Below, one piece after another: positions 1-7,910 of a stretch of 13,462 nucleotides of DNA; the stretch's first letter is position 1, and each line of letters opens with the position of its first letter. Location: assembly GCA_029983495.1 (NCBI GenBank), contig JASBZJ010000022.1, forward strand, positions 1-13,462, written 5' to 3'. Below the pieces are notes generated by a model. The model was not told the origin of the DNA. It did not search any database and saw only the letters and a program-made list of their open reading frames with translations. The position numbers and the translations under genes were made by a program. The DNA comes from Porphyromonas sp. (GTDB lineage: Bacteria > Bacteroidota > Bacteroidia > Bacteroidales > Porphyromonadaceae).

Positions 1-1
1 G

Positions 2-544
2 CTATACATTAATGGCCACCCTCATGGTCCCGATAGTGCAATTACTACCTGCCAGTTACATATGCGAAACTTTAATGATGGCGATACTATTACCATTGAA
101 CCTTGGCGCAGTGCAGGCTTCCCTGTTATTCGCGACCTTATGGTGGATCGCTCGGCATTCGATAAAATCATTCAGGCTGGTGGCTATATTTCCGTAAATA
201 CTGGCGGTACACCCGACGCAAATGCCATACCTATTCCAAAACAAAAGGCCGATATGGCTATGGATGCCGCCGCTTGTATTGGTTGTGGAGCTTGTGTTGC
301 TGCTTGCAAAAATGGTAGTGCTATGCTTTTTGTTAGTGCTAAGGTTAGCCAATTTGCGTTACTTCCTCAAGGTAGACCTGAAGCAAAAAAACGTGCAAAA
401 GCTATGCTCGCTAAAATGGACGAACTAGGTTTTGGTAACTGTACCAATACTCGCCAGTGCGAAATGGAATGCCCCAAAAGCATTTCAATTATTAATATTG
501 CTCGCCTTAACCGTGAGTTTCTAAAGGCCAAAGGAGCCGATTGA
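2..544 (+). CDS. frdB: Fumarate reductase / succinate dehydrogenase iron-sulfur subunit, 3' part (5' end outside window)
   Basis: Electron-transfer subunit of the membrane complex that couples menaquinol to fumarate (or succinate to quinone). It passes electrons between the flavin subunit and the membrane cytochrome b subunit. The reading frame is open from base 2, so the ATG at 62 is internal and the true start lies upstream; 180 C-terminal residues are visible. Seen: a ferredoxin-type motif CIGCGAC followed by AAC (Cys codons at 275, 284, 293 and 305), then a second cysteine set [13 protein letters not shown] (Cys codons at 440, 458 and 470). This layout is normal for the C-terminal domain carrying the [4Fe-4S] and [3Fe-4S] clusters. 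The N-terminal plant-type [2Fe-2S] domain is mostly outside the window. Being last before a terminator fits the C-A-B gene order common in Bacteroidota, but the neighbours are not visible. Sequence alone cannot tell the frd from the sdh direction; frd is inferred from lineage. Confidence 0.93.
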   Translation, partial: LYINGHPHGPDSAITTCQLHMRNFNDGDTITIEPWRSAGFPVIRDLMVDRSAFDKIIQAGGYISVNTGGTPDANAIPIPKQKADMAMDAAACIGCGACVAACKNGSAMLFVSAKVSQFALLPQGRPEAKKRAKAMLAKMDELGFGNCTNTRQCEMECPKSISIINIARLNREFLKAKGAD

Positions 545-580
545 TTCTCACCACATTTTATACGTTATAGATTTGCGAAA

Positions 581-611
581 AGCCACTTCATCACAGCGTG
601 GGGTGGTTTTT
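581..611 (+). terminator. Rho-independent terminator after frdB
   Basis: CCACTTC (583-589) pairs with GGGGTGG (600-606) through seven pairs, two of them G-T wobbles. The loop is ten bases and five T follow (607-611). It lies 37 bases past the frdB stop, so the fumarate reductase transcript most likely ends here. Confidence 0.7.
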
Positions 612-786
612 CTGTTTGCTCGTACTACCCCGCTTATATAGGCTTAGTTTTATTTTCGATACCACCTCAGCTTATCGACCATAAAGTAGAAAACAATTAC
701 CTTTGTTCCCACGTATGTAACTATGCTTTGCTTAGTTACCGGTTGTATTATAACTCTTAATGCTTAAGTAAATAAGTTTGTTAGTG
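612..786. other. Intergenic region upstream of the nucleotidyltransferase gene
   Basis: About 175 bases with no coding signal. A TTTG at 702-705 and a TTTG at 727-730 preceded by TA at 722-723 loosely resemble Bacteroidota -33 and -7 elements. The -7 candidate has one base too many between TA and TTTG, and the spacing is short, so I do not call a promoter. Confidence 0.35.
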
Positions 787-1692
787 ATGATGAGTAAACC
801 TACTCTATTGATAATGGCTGCTGGTATGGGTAACCGTTATGGTGGGCTAAAGCAACTCGATGGAGTTGGTCCTGATGGCGAAACTATTATGGACTACTCG
901 GTGTTTAATGCTGTAAAGAGTGGCTTTGGCAAAGTTGTATTTGTTATACGTCGTAGCTTCGAAATCGACTTCCGTTCGAAGGTTCTGGCTAAGTACCAAA
1001 ATGTTATTCCATGCCAAGTTGTTTACCAGGAAATAGATAACCTCCCTGAACCTTTTAAAGCACCTGCAGAAAGGGAAAAACCATGGGGTACGGGGCATGC
1101 TTTGCTTATGGCAGAGCCTGTAATTAACGAGCCTTTTTGCGTTATTAATGCCGATGATTACTATGGTAGTGAAGCTTTTGAACTTATGGCGAACGCACTT
1201 ATAACGTTGCCAACCGATAGTAAAGGAAGCTATTTTATGGTTAGTTACCCTTTGAGTAATACATTATCGGAAAGCGGAACCGTTTCTCGAGGTGTATGCA
1301 ACCTTAGTAGCGATGGGCTTTTGCTCGGTGTTGTTGAGCATCGCAAACTTAAGAAAGTAAACAACGAAGCGATTTTCGATGAGGAAACCCAAATGAAGTT
1401 CCCTTTCAGCACGCCTGTGTCGATGAACTTTTGGGGCTTTACACCCGATTATTTCGCTCATAGTAAAGACTTGTTTAAGCAGTTTCTTGCCCTTCATGGT
1501 AATGAACTTAAAAGTGAATTCTATATTCCGTCGGTTGTTGCAAAACTTGTCGAGCAAAATATTGCTACGGTTCGAGTAATGCAAACTTCGGAAAATTGGT
1601 TTGGGGTAACGTATGCCAACGATCGACCTGAAGTGGTTAACCGCTTGCAGCGTTTACATCAAAACAATACTTATCCTACCCCTCTGTTTTAG
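787..1692 (+). CDS. Sugar-phosphate nucleotidyltransferase-like protein (NTP_transferase fold)
   Basis: Predicted cytoplasmic enzyme joining a nucleoside triphosphate to a sugar phosphate. Seen: an N-terminal Rossmann-like nucleotide-binding signature, AAGMGNRYGGLKQ at about residues 11-23, corresponding to the family G-x-G-x-R...K loop. The metal-binding region INADDYYG is at about 120-127, followed by a conserved-looking WGFTPDYF segment. Length is about 301 residues. The frame opens at a TTG (778), but two adjacent ATGs at 787 and 790 give a protein starting (M)MSKPTLL, much closer to the motif as in relatives, so I use 787. In Bacteroidota this family is often described as an uncharacterised NDP-sugar pyrophosphorylase and is sometimes beside a sugar kinase/phosphotransferase, as in MurU/AmgK-type cell-wall sugar recycling. 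No kinase is visible here, so the substrate is unknown. No terminator separates it from the peptidase gene 100 bases on, so co-transcription is possible. Confidence 0.85.
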   Translation: MMSKPTLLIMAAGMGNRYGGLKQLDGVGPDGETIMDYSVFNAVKSGFGKVVFVIRRSFEIDFRSKVLAKYQNVIPCQVVYQEIDNLPEPFKAPAEREKPWGTGHALLMAEPVINEPFCVINADDYYGSEAFELMANALITLPTDSKGSYFMVSYPLSNTLSESGTVSRGVCNLSSDGLLLGVVEHRKLKKVNNEAIFDEETQMKFPFSTPVSMNFWGFTPDYFAHSKDLFKQFLALHGNELKSEFYIPSVVAKLVEQNIATVRVMQTSENWFGVTYANDRPEVVNRLQRLHQNNTYPTPLF

Positions 1693-1792
1693 CACCATAA
1701 TACCTAAGATTGCGGGTACCACTAGTAAAAATGCGCTTGAGCTTTTAAAACCTAATGCACATACTTAATTAAAAAGAACAGATATTTATAAC

Positions 1793-3859
1793 ATGAAACG
1801 ACTGATGACTTTTCTCGTTATTGCCCCCACTGCGTTGGGGATGTCGCTTGTAAGTTGTAATAAGAATGGTAACGGAAGTAGCACTTCGAACGAAGTTGCT
1901 CCCGAACCTGCAATTGACCTTACAGCTCTCGATAAGTCCATTCGCCCACAAGACGACTTCTACCTCTTTGCAAATAAAGGCTGGATGGATGCAAATCCCC
2001 TAAAGGATGCTTATAGTCGGTATGGTTCATTCGATGTTTTGCGCGACCGCTCAATTGAGCGTTTGCATGATATTGTTGACGAACTCCAAAGCAAGGATAA
2101 CAAAAAGGGTACAAACGAATACCGTGTGGCCGTACTTTACAAGCAGGCTATGGATACAGTTACCCGTAACAAACTTGGTGCTGAACCTATTAAACCTTTG
2201 CTCAAGGAAATTGAAGCCTTGCAAACAACCGACGAGCTTGTAAAGTTTATTGCTAAGGAAGCTAATCGCGGAAATTCGTTACTTATTCCGACTTATGTTT
2301 TTACCGACCCCATGAACAGCGATATGAACATTATGCACTTGGCACAAGCTTCGTTACCTTTGGGAACCAACGACTATTACCTTAATAGCGATGCCGAAAG
2401 CCAAAAGATTCGCGACGCATACGACGAATATATCGGTAAAATACTCCGCTTTGCTGGTTATAACGATGCTGATGCTAATCGTATTGTTAACAATACAAAG
2501 AAGGTATCGATGGACTTAGCAAAAATAAGCTTATCGAAAGAAGAACTTCGCGACCCTATTAAGAACTATAATATGGTTGACGTAAAGAAGTTTGTTGATG
2601 AAAACAAAGGCTTCCCTTGGGCTCTTTACCTCAAGGAACGTAAGCTCGATAACTTAAAGCAGTGGGACGTATCGCAAAAAACGTTCTGGGAAAAGTTTAA
2701 CAAGTGGTTCCCAACAGCCGATTTACAAGCTATTAAGGACTTCCTTCTAGCTGGCGAAATTGATAGCTACGCTTCGTATCTTAGCGAAGATTTCGAAAAT
2801 GCTTCGTTCGACTTCTGGGGAAAAACACTTAGTGGTAAAAAGGAACAACACCCCCGTTGGCGTAGGTCAGTTAACATTGTTAACAGCATCATGGGCGAAG
2901 CTCTAGGCGAAGTATATGTAAAGAAGTACTTTAAGCCCGAAGCTAAGGAAAAGATGATTAAGCTTATTGATAACCTACAGAAAGCCTTGAGCGAGCGTAT
3001 AGCTGGACTGGAATGGATGAGTGACGACACAAAAGCAAAAGCTCAGGAAAAACTTTCGAACTTTAAGGTTAAAGTTGGTTACCCCGATAAGTGGAAAGAT
3101 TATTCTAAACTCGAAATTGATGAGAACAAATCGTTAATAGAAAACCTAATGGCTGTAACCGAATTCGAACATAATCGCGATATGGCCGATTTAGGCAAGC
3201 CTGTAGACCGTGAAAAGTGGCTTATGAACCCACAGGATGTTAATGCTTACTACATGCCAACTACTAACGAAATTTGTTTCCCAGCTGGTATTTTGCAACC
3301 TCCTTTCTTTAACTTCGATGCTGATGATGCTGTAAACTATGGTGCTATTGGAGTTGTTATTGGTCACGAAATGACACACGGGTTCGATGATAGTGGTAGA
3401 AACTTCGACAAGGATGGCAACATGAACAACTGGTGGACTAAGGAAGATGCCGAAAAGTTCGAAAAGGCTGCTAAAGGACTTGCTGACCAATTCAGCCAAA
3501 TTAAAATTGCTGATGGTGTAATGGCTAATGGACAATATACGTTGGGCGAAAATATTGCTGATCAAGGAGGCTTGCTTGTTGCTTTCCTTGCACTGCAAAA
3601 AGCACTAGATGGCAAAACCGTAGAACCAATTGATGGTTATACTCCAGCACAACGCTTCTTTATTGCTTATGCTCGTGTTTGGGGGCAGAACATCCGTCCT
3701 GAAGAACGTATTCGCTTAACGAAGGACGATGTTCATAGTCTTGGTGAATTCCGTGTAAACCAATCGCTAAAGAATATTCCTGCTTTCTACGATGCATTTG
3801 ATATTAAGGAAGGTGATCCTATGTACCTTGCACCTGAAAACAGAATTCTAGTATGGTAA
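1793..3859 (+). CDS. pepO: M13 family (neprilysin/PepO-type) zinc metallopeptidase, predicted lipoprotein
   Basis: Zinc endopeptidase or oligopeptidase that cleaves peptides outside the cytoplasm. Seen in the 688-residue product: a lipoprotein signal peptide with positive start MKR, a hydrophobic stretch and lipobox LVSC (lipidated Cys22). Then follow the M13 N-terminal domain (from about PQDDFYLFANKGWMD) and the catalytic domain with NAYYMP (484-487 onward, the substrate-binding NAY/F motif), zinc site HEMTH (525-529) and ENIAD (586-590, third zinc ligand E586 and the conserved Asp590). The end ILVW matches the usual C-terminal tryptophan. Length is normal for the family and all catalytic residues are present, so it should be active. 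After Cys22 comes NKNGNGSS, with no acidic residues near the cysteine, unlike the surface-export signal described for Bacteroidota lipoproteins; I infer periplasmic rather than surface location. The symbol is a family label; a specific substrate cannot be read from sequence. Confidence 0.95.
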   Translation: MKRLMTFLVIAPTALGMSLVSCNKNGNGSSTSNEVAPEPAIDLTALDKSIRPQDDFYLFANKGWMDANPLKDAYSRYGSFDVLRDRSIERLHDIVDELQSKDNKKGTNEYRVAVLYKQAMDTVTRNKLGAEPIKPLLKEIEALQTTDELVKFIAKEANRGNSLLIPTYVFTDPMNSDMNIMHLAQASLPLGTNDYYLNSDAESQKIRDAYDEYIGKILRFAGYNDADANRIVNNTKKVSMDLAKISLSKEELRDPIKNYNMVDVKKFVDENKGFPWALYLKERKLDNLKQWDVSQKTFWEKFNKWFPTADLQAIKDFLLAGEIDSYASYLSEDFENASFDFWGKTLSGKKEQHPRWRRSVNIVNSIMGEALGEVYVKKYFKPEAKEKMIKLIDNLQKALSERIAGLEWMSDDTKAKAQEKLSNFKVKVGYPDKWKDYSKLEIDENKSLIENLMAVTEFEHNRDMADLGKPVDREKWLMNPQDVNAYYMPTTNEICFPAGILQPPFFNFDADDAVNYGAIGVVIGHEMTHGFDDSGRNFDKDGNMNNWWTKEDAEKFEKAAKGLADQFSQIKIADGVMANGQYTLGENIADQGGLLVAFLALQKALDGKTVEPIDGYTPAQRFFIAYARVWGQNIRPEERIRLTKDDVHSLGEFRVNQSLKNIPAFYDAFDIKEGDPMYLAPENRILVW

Positions 3860-3894
3860 AGTACTCATTTTAGAGTAAGGTTTTTTTATAATCC

Positions 3895-3930
3895 CGAGGC
3901 GGAGGCTCATTGCTTCCGTCTCGTTTTTTT
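3895..3930 (+). terminator. Strong Rho-independent terminator after the M13 peptidase gene
   Basis: A 12-bp stem (3895-3906 with 3912-3923, two G-T wobbles), loop TCATT, then seven T (3924-3930). A weaker 5-bp hairpin (3862-3866 with 3873-3877) followed after three bases by seven T (3881-3887) lies just upstream, so the site may work as a tandem pair. Confidence 0.88.
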
Positions 3931-3977
3931 ATACCCTTTATATTCTGCCTTCTCACCAATTAAATAAACAAATTAGG

Positions 3978-3985
3978 TAACTTTG
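3978..3985 (+). promoter_or_regulatory. Candidate Bacteroidota -7 promoter box for the rfbA-rfbB cluster
   Basis: TAACTTTG matches the Bacteroidota -7 consensus TAnnTTTG exactly and is followed by C. It lies 40 bases before the rfbA ATG and downstream of the previous terminator, which is where a promoter is expected. No clear TTTG -33 box is seen at the usual distance; the nearest approximate match is TTCT at about 3950-3953. Confidence 0.5.
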
Positions 3986-4025
3986 CTTGCCACAGAATTA
4001 ATAGCATTGTTGCCTTGTTATTTTA

Positions 4026-4913
4026 ATGAAAGGAATAGTTTTAGCAGGCGGTAGTGGAACTCGCCTTTACCCAATTACCAAAGGGGTCAGTAAACAATTG
4101 CTTCCTATATTCGATAAACCCATGGTTTATTATCCTATAAGCATCCTAATGAATGCGGGTATTCGCGATATACTTATTATAACTACGCCCTATGATCAGC
4201 CAAACTTTATTCGGCTTTTAGGCGACGGCTCGGCTTTTGGTATAAATCTACAGTACGAAGTGCAACATAACCCCAATGGTTTAGCCGAGGCTTTTATTAT
4301 TGGAGCCTCGTTTATAGGTAATAGTACAGCTTGCTTAGTACTAGGCGATAATATTTTTTACGGTGCTGGGCTAACTAAACAATTGCGCGCTGCCGTAGAA
4401 CGTGCTGAACAAGCAAACCAAGCCACAGTTTTTGGTTATAGGGTAAGCGACCCCGAGCGTTATGGCGTTGCCGAGTTCGACCCCACTACGGGTAAGGTAT
4501 TAAGCATTGAGGAAAAACCCCTTGTACCCAAAAGTAATTTTGCCGTTACAGGCTTGTATTTTTACCCCAATAGTGTACTAAATATAGCAAACAATGTAAC
4601 GCCTTCACAACGTGGCGAACTCGAAATAACAGCCGTAAATGCAGCTTTTCTTGAGCAAAACAAATTACATCTCGAAGTTCTTCCTCAGGGGTATGCATGG
4701 CTCGATACAGGAACATACGATTCCTTAAGTGAAGCGTCAACTTTTGTTGAAGTAATTCAAAAACGACAGGGAGTGAAAATTGCTTGTTTAGAGGAAATAG
4801 GCTTCCTTAATGGATGGATTTCGTACGAACAACTCCTAGAGGTTGCTCAACCACTCGCCAAAAATGAATACGGAAAATACTTGCTACGATTAGCCGAGGC
4901 TACTAATGGATAA
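4026..4913 (+). CDS. rfbA: Glucose-1-phosphate thymidylyltransferase (RmlA/RfbA)
   Basis: Catalyses glucose-1-phosphate + dTTP to dTDP-glucose + PPi, the first step to dTDP-rhamnose and other dTDP-6-deoxysugars, in the cytoplasm. Seen: the nucleotide-binding signature [11 protein letters not shown] at residues 6-16, followed by [16 protein letters not shown], which is characteristic of the family. Metal-binding Asp108 lies in LGDNIFYG and Asp227 in [14 protein letters not shown] lies in the sugar-binding region. At 295 residues the length matches the usual RmlA size, so the protein looks complete. The ATG at 4026 puts the signature at the normal distance from the N-terminus. It is 36 bases upstream of rfbB, the next enzyme of the pathway, and a candidate promoter box lies 40 bases upstream. 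The neighbourhood indicates a role in surface polysaccharide synthesis. Confidence 0.97.
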   Translation: MKGIVLAGGSGTRLYPITKGVSKQLLPIFDKPMVYYPISILMNAGIRDILIITTPYDQPNFIRLLGDGSAFGINLQYEVQHNPNGLAEAFIIGASFIGNSTACLVLGDNIFYGAGLTKQLRAAVERAEQANQATVFGYRVSDPERYGVAEFDPTTGKVLSIEEKPLVPKSNFAVTGLYFYPNSVLNIANNVTPSQRGELEITAVNAAFLEQNKLHLEVLPQGYAWLDTGTYDSLSEASTFVEVIQKRQGVKIACLEEIGFLNGWISYEQLLEVAQPLAKNEYGKYLLRLAEATNG

Positions 4914-4949
4914 CCTATTTATATAAATACATACACCCTAATTGTTGCT

Positions 4950-6014
4950 ATGAATATACTAATTACTGGGGGCGCAGGTTTTATTGGCTCACATCTTTTG
5001 GCTCATTTCGTGCAAACGTACCCACAACATGTTATTGTTTGTCTTGATGCGCTAACATACGCTGGTAATGTTGATAATATTTCCCCTCTTTTTACGCATG
5101 ATAACTTTAGGTTAGTGGTTGAAGATATTACCAATTTCGATAAAATGTGCTTGCTTATGGAGCAATACAATATCGATGGCGTTATTCATCTTGCTGCCGA
5201 AAGCCATGTTGATCGTTCTATTACCAATCCCTTTAAATTTGCCGAAACTAATGTACTTGGTACACTAAATTTACTCGAGGCTTTCCGCCGAAATAACAAA
5301 AAACGTAGTGCCAATGGCCGTTTTTATCAGGTTTCTACCGATGAAGTTTATGGCTCGCTTCACGAAGGAGACGAACCCTTTACCGAACGCACGCCTTATG
5401 CACCACGTAGTCCTTATTCGGCAGCAAAAGCCTCAGCGGATCATTTTGTAAGGGCTTACCACGAAACTTATGGTATTGATGTCGTTCTTAGTAATTGCTC
5501 GAATAATTTCGGACCTAAGCAATTCCCCGAAAAACTTATCCCCTTATTCATACAAAATATAGTCGCAGGCAAGCCCCTTCCCATTTACGGTAAGGGCGAA
5601 AATATTCGTGATTGGTTATACGTTCAAAACCATATTGAAGCAATTGAGAAAATATTTTTCGAGGGACGTAATGGCGAAACTTATAATGTGGGAGGAGGTA
5701 ATGAATGGCGAAATATTGATATTATAAAGCTACTTATCCGCATAGTAGATAATAAATTGAATAGACCACAAGGTGCCTCCGAACACCTTATAACGTTTGT
5801 CGATGATAGGCTTGGGCACGACCACCGTTATGCGATTGATGCTCAAAAGTTAACCAATGAATTGGGTTGGGTTCCTCGTTACTCCTTTCGCGAAGCATTA
5901 GAAAAAACAGTCGATTGGTACTTACAGAATCAAGTATGGTTGCACCGAATCGAAACTGGCGAGTATGTTACCGAAAATAAGCGCATTGCTAGTATTTATA
6001 ATTTGAACATGTAG
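4950..6014 (+). CDS. rfbB: dTDP-glucose 4,6-dehydratase (RmlB/RfbB)
   Basis: Converts dTDP-glucose to dTDP-4-keto-6-deoxyglucose with tightly bound NAD+, directly using the product of rfbA. It is an extended short-chain dehydrogenase/reductase. Seen in 354 residues: the Rossmann motif TGGAGFIGSH (about 6-15); LDALTYAGN, typical of RmlB; HLAAESHVDRS; the catalytic segment STDEVYG (129-135, with T130, D131 and E132); the YxxxK pair Y156/K160 in YSAAKASADH; and NCSNNFGPKQFPEKLIPL plus GKGENIRDWLYV for sugar-nucleotide binding. Length is normal and nothing is missing. Transcribed with rfbA (36-base gap). The C-terminal 40 or so residues, with the VWLHRIETGEYV segment, are less conserved. rfbC and rfbD, which would complete rhamnose synthesis, are not next to it. 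Confidence 0.97.
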   Translation: MNILITGGAGFIGSHLLAHFVQTYPQHVIVCLDALTYAGNVDNISPLFTHDNFRLVVEDITNFDKMCLLMEQYNIDGVIHLAAESHVDRSITNPFKFAETNVLGTLNLLEAFRRNNKKRSANGRFYQVSTDEVYGSLHEGDEPFTERTPYAPRSPYSAAKASADHFVRAYHETYGIDVVLSNCSNNFGPKQFPEKLIPLFIQNIVAGKPLPIYGKGENIRDWLYVQNHIEAIEKIFFEGRNGETYNVGGGNEWRNIDIIKLLIRIVDNKLNRPQGASEHLITFVDDRLGHDHRYAIDAQKLTNELGWVPRYSFREALEKTVDWYLQNQVWLHRIETGEYVTENKRIASIYNLNM

Positions 6015-6018
6015 TATA

Positions 6019-6047
6019 TACTTCATCATAATTAATGAAGTAGTTTT
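6019..6047 (+). terminator. Weak terminator-like hairpin between rfbB and ugd
   Basis: TACTTCAT (6019-6026) pairs perfectly with ATGAAGTA (6035-6042) across the loop CATAATTA, followed by G and four T. The stem is AT-rich and the T run short, so termination may be partial, leaving some read-through into ugd. Confidence 0.4.
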
Positions 6048-6090
6048 ACAACGCTTTTATTTAACTCCTTTCCCTAAAATCAAGCGAATG

Positions 6091-7407
6091 ATGAATATAG
6101 CTATTGTTGGTACTGGATACGTAGGCTTAGTTACTGGTGCCTGTTTTGCAGAACTTGGGCTTACTGTGTATTGTGTTGACAAGAACGAAGAAAAAATAGA
6201 GCAACTAAAGCGAGGCGAAATGCCAATTTATGAACCAGGTTTAGATACACTAGTGTGTAGGAATGTAGAGGCTCGTAGGCTCCATTTTTTTTCTTCTTTA
6301 CCCGAAGTTCTTCCTAAGGTTGATGTTGTTTTTATTGCCGTGGGTACACCCCCAACCGAGGATGGAAGTGCCGATCTTCAAGCCGTTCTGCAGGTAGCTC
6401 GAACCATTGGCCAAAACATGAGCCAATATAAGCTTGTGGTTACCAAAAGTACTGTACCCGTGGGTACATGCAACGAGGTGAAAAATACCATTGCCCATGA
6501 ATTGGCTAAACGTAAACTAGCATCACTTCCCTTTGATGTTGCCTCAAACCCCGAATTCCTTAAAGAAGGGGATGCTATAGCCGACTTTATGAAGCCCGAT
6601 AGAGTTGTTGTAGGTGGTGAAACTGAGCGCGCAAAAAAAATGATGGCGCAACTTTATCGCCCTATGCTGCTTAGTAATTTTCGTGTGATTTTTATGGATA
6701 TTGCATCGAGCGAAATGACTAAATATGCTGCAAATGCTAAGTTGGCTACACGCATTTCGTTTATGAACAGCTTAGCTGGGTTATGCGAACTCGTTGGTGC
6801 CGACATAACCCATGTACGTAAGGGAATGGGAAGTGATTCGCGTATTGGTAGCAAGTTCCTTTATGCGGGGTGTGGTTATGGCGGGAGTTGTTTCCCTAAA
6901 GATGTTAAGGCTCTTATACAAACGGCAAATAGCAATAATTATTCCTTACCTATTTTAGAAGCCGTTGAAAGGGTTAACAGTGATCAAAAAAACATCCTTT
7001 TCCGTAAGTTTATTTCCTTTTTTTGTGGAAACGTTGTGGGGCGAAAAGTTCTTGTTTGGGGGCTTGCTTATAAACCAGGAACTGATGACATGCGCGAGGC
7101 ACCCTCGCTAGTGCTTATTGAACAGCTGTTACAAGCGGGGTGCCATGTTACTGTATACGACCCCGTGGCTATGAACGAAGCCTCGAAGCGTTTAGGAAAC
7201 CAAGTTTCTTATGCTAACGATATGTACGAGGGGGCGTTGGGGTGCGATGCTGTTTTTCATGTTACGGAATGGAAAGAGTTTCGAATGCCACAGCGAGAAG
7301 TTTTGTATCGACTTATGAAAACACCGTTACTGATTGACGGACGAAATGTGTTTGATAGGCACGATTGGCCTGGTTTTACTGTCTTACAGATTGGTATTAA
7401 TGCCTAA
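6091..7407 (+). CDS. ugd: UDP-glucose 6-dehydrogenase
   Basis: Oxidises UDP-glucose to UDP-glucuronate using two NAD+, feeding capsule or other acidic surface polysaccharide. Seen: N-terminal Rossmann motif GTGYVGLVTG (about residues 7-16); VGTPP near the nucleotide site; TKSTVPVGT; NPEFLKEG at 153-160 (E155 and K158 in the active site); and the catalytic cysteine Cys267 in GYGGSCFPKD. The C-terminal UDP-binding domain has VLVWGLAYKPGTDDMREAPS. Length of about 438 residues is standard for the bacterial family. Two ATGs are adjacent (6088 and 6091); relatives begin MNIAIVGTGYVG, so I use 6091, a one-residue difference. It shares the cluster and strand with rfbA-rfbB but follows a 73-base gap holding a weak hairpin, so it may have its own expression level. 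A strong terminator follows. Confidence 0.97.
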   Translation: MNIAIVGTGYVGLVTGACFAELGLTVYCVDKNEEKIEQLKRGEMPIYEPGLDTLVCRNVEARRLHFFSSLPEVLPKVDVVFIAVGTPPTEDGSADLQAVLQVARTIGQNMSQYKLVVTKSTVPVGTCNEVKNTIAHELAKRKLASLPFDVASNPEFLKEGDAIADFMKPDRVVVGGETERAKKMMAQLYRPMLLSNFRVIFMDIASSEMTKYAANAKLATRISFMNSLAGLCELVGADITHVRKGMGSDSRIGSKFLYAGCGYGGSCFPKDVKALIQTANSNNYSLPILEAVERVNSDQKNILFRKFISFFCGNVVGRKVLVWGLAYKPGTDDMREAPSLVLIEQLLQAGCHVTVYDPVAMNEASKRLGNQVSYANDMYEGALGCDAVFHVTEWKEFRMPQREVLYRLMKTPLLIDGRNVFDRHDWPGFTVLQIGINA

Positions 7408-7493
7408 TAACCTAGGCGATTGTGTTTTTGGGGGAAGAAAAGTACCAATATTGCTTTTTATGTTTATAGGAATAATTATAACACTGTGCAAGT

Positions 7494-7522
7494 AGCTCTC
7501 CAATTTGGGGAGCTTTTTTTTT
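7494..7522 (+). terminator. Rho-independent terminator after ugd
   Basis: AGCTCTCC (7494-7501) pairs with GGGGAGCT (7507-7514) with one wobble, loop AATTT, and a run of nine T (7514-7522, the first also in the stem). It ends the nucleotide-sugar transcript. Confidence 0.88.
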
Positions 7523-7535
7523 GAACCGTTTATCC

Positions 7536-7720
7536 CTCTTGAGACTGTTGCATAAAGGCGAATCGCTGTGTTACTTTCGGGATTCGGCTTCGGTCACATA
7601 CGGAGGTATGCTCCCTTCAGACCTCACCCTCAGCGCCTTGCGCTTCATCCTTTCTGCAAAGTCAGGACAATCTTGCAAGCAAGATTGTGAGACTGTTGAC
7701 TTTTGCAACAGTCTCCTCTT
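7536..7720. mobile_element. MITE-like insertion: 175-bp element (7541-7715) with 5-bp target duplication
   Basis: Seen: GAGACTGTTGCA at 7541-7552 and its exact reverse complement TGCAACAGTCTC at 7704-7715, bounding 175 bp. Directly outside both ends is the same pentamer CTCTT (7536-7540 and 7716-7720) in direct orientation, as left by transposition. The inside has no credible gene. It contains three smaller palindromes: AGCGC/GCGCT (7632-7636 with 7640-7644), a 10-bp perfect stem ACAATCTTGC/GCAAGATTGT around two A (7667-7688), and a 10-bp stem at the right end (7689-7698 with 7706-7715). The right end therefore carries the end motif in both orientations. This is too short to code for a transposase, so it would need one in trans; I cannot assign the parent family. 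It sits just past the ugd terminator, a harmless landing place. Confidence 0.72.
7689..7720. repeat. Perfect 10-bp hairpin at the right end of the MITE-like element
   Basis: GAGACTGTTG (7689-7698) and CAACAGTCTC (7706-7715) pair perfectly over a seven-base loop ACTTTTG. The following CTCTTTTCTTT is T-rich but interrupted by C, so termination activity is uncertain. The left arm is also a direct copy of the element's left terminus at 7541. Confidence 0.7.
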
Positions 7721-7910
7721 TTCTTTCGGTTTTGATACCTTTGAAAAATAAGGAGCAGGAGTTTAGCCCCTCTAATTAGGGGATATCGTAGAGTGATTTT
7801 GTTAGGATTTATAGAAAGTATATTGCCCCCACCTCTCCCCAAAGTCTCAAAAATGAAGCTCTGGGGAAATTTTTTCGTACGAGTAAAACCCTAAATGAAC
7901 AGAGCGTGTA
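7721..7910. other. Gene-free segment with two small hairpins
   Basis: No coding signal. CCCCT/AGGGG (7767-7771 with 7778-7782, loop CTAATT) is a small GC stem. TCCCCA/TGGGGA (7836-7841 with 7862-7867) encloses a 20-base partly paired loop and is followed by AA and a run of six T (7870-7875), so it looks terminator-like. Either could belong to an untranslated RNA or to repeat debris. Confidence 0.4.

Noticed and set aside
778..786. TTG start adding MLV to the nucleotidyltransferase
   Set aside because: Two ATGs follow directly, and relatives start close to the nucleotide-binding motif; the TTG has no supporting ribosome-binding site.
3191..3598. 135-codon minus strand frame opposite the M13 peptidase catalytic domain
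   Set aside because: It is antisense to a well-supported gene with intact zinc motifs and shows no family resemblance; a shadow frame.
7541..7715. Intact insertion sequence or transposase fragment
   Set aside because: At 175 bp it is too short for a transposase and no translated frame shows a DDE or related motif; a non-autonomous element fits better.
7521..7751. 76-codon + strand reading frame starting in the T-tract of the ugd terminator
   Set aside because: It starts at a TTG inside the terminator T-tract and spans the whole MITE-like element, so the open frame is explained by the repeat.
7645..7842. 65-codon minus strand reading frame across the right end of the MITE-like element
   Set aside because: It overlaps hairpins and repeat sequence, has no recognisable motif and no start-site context.
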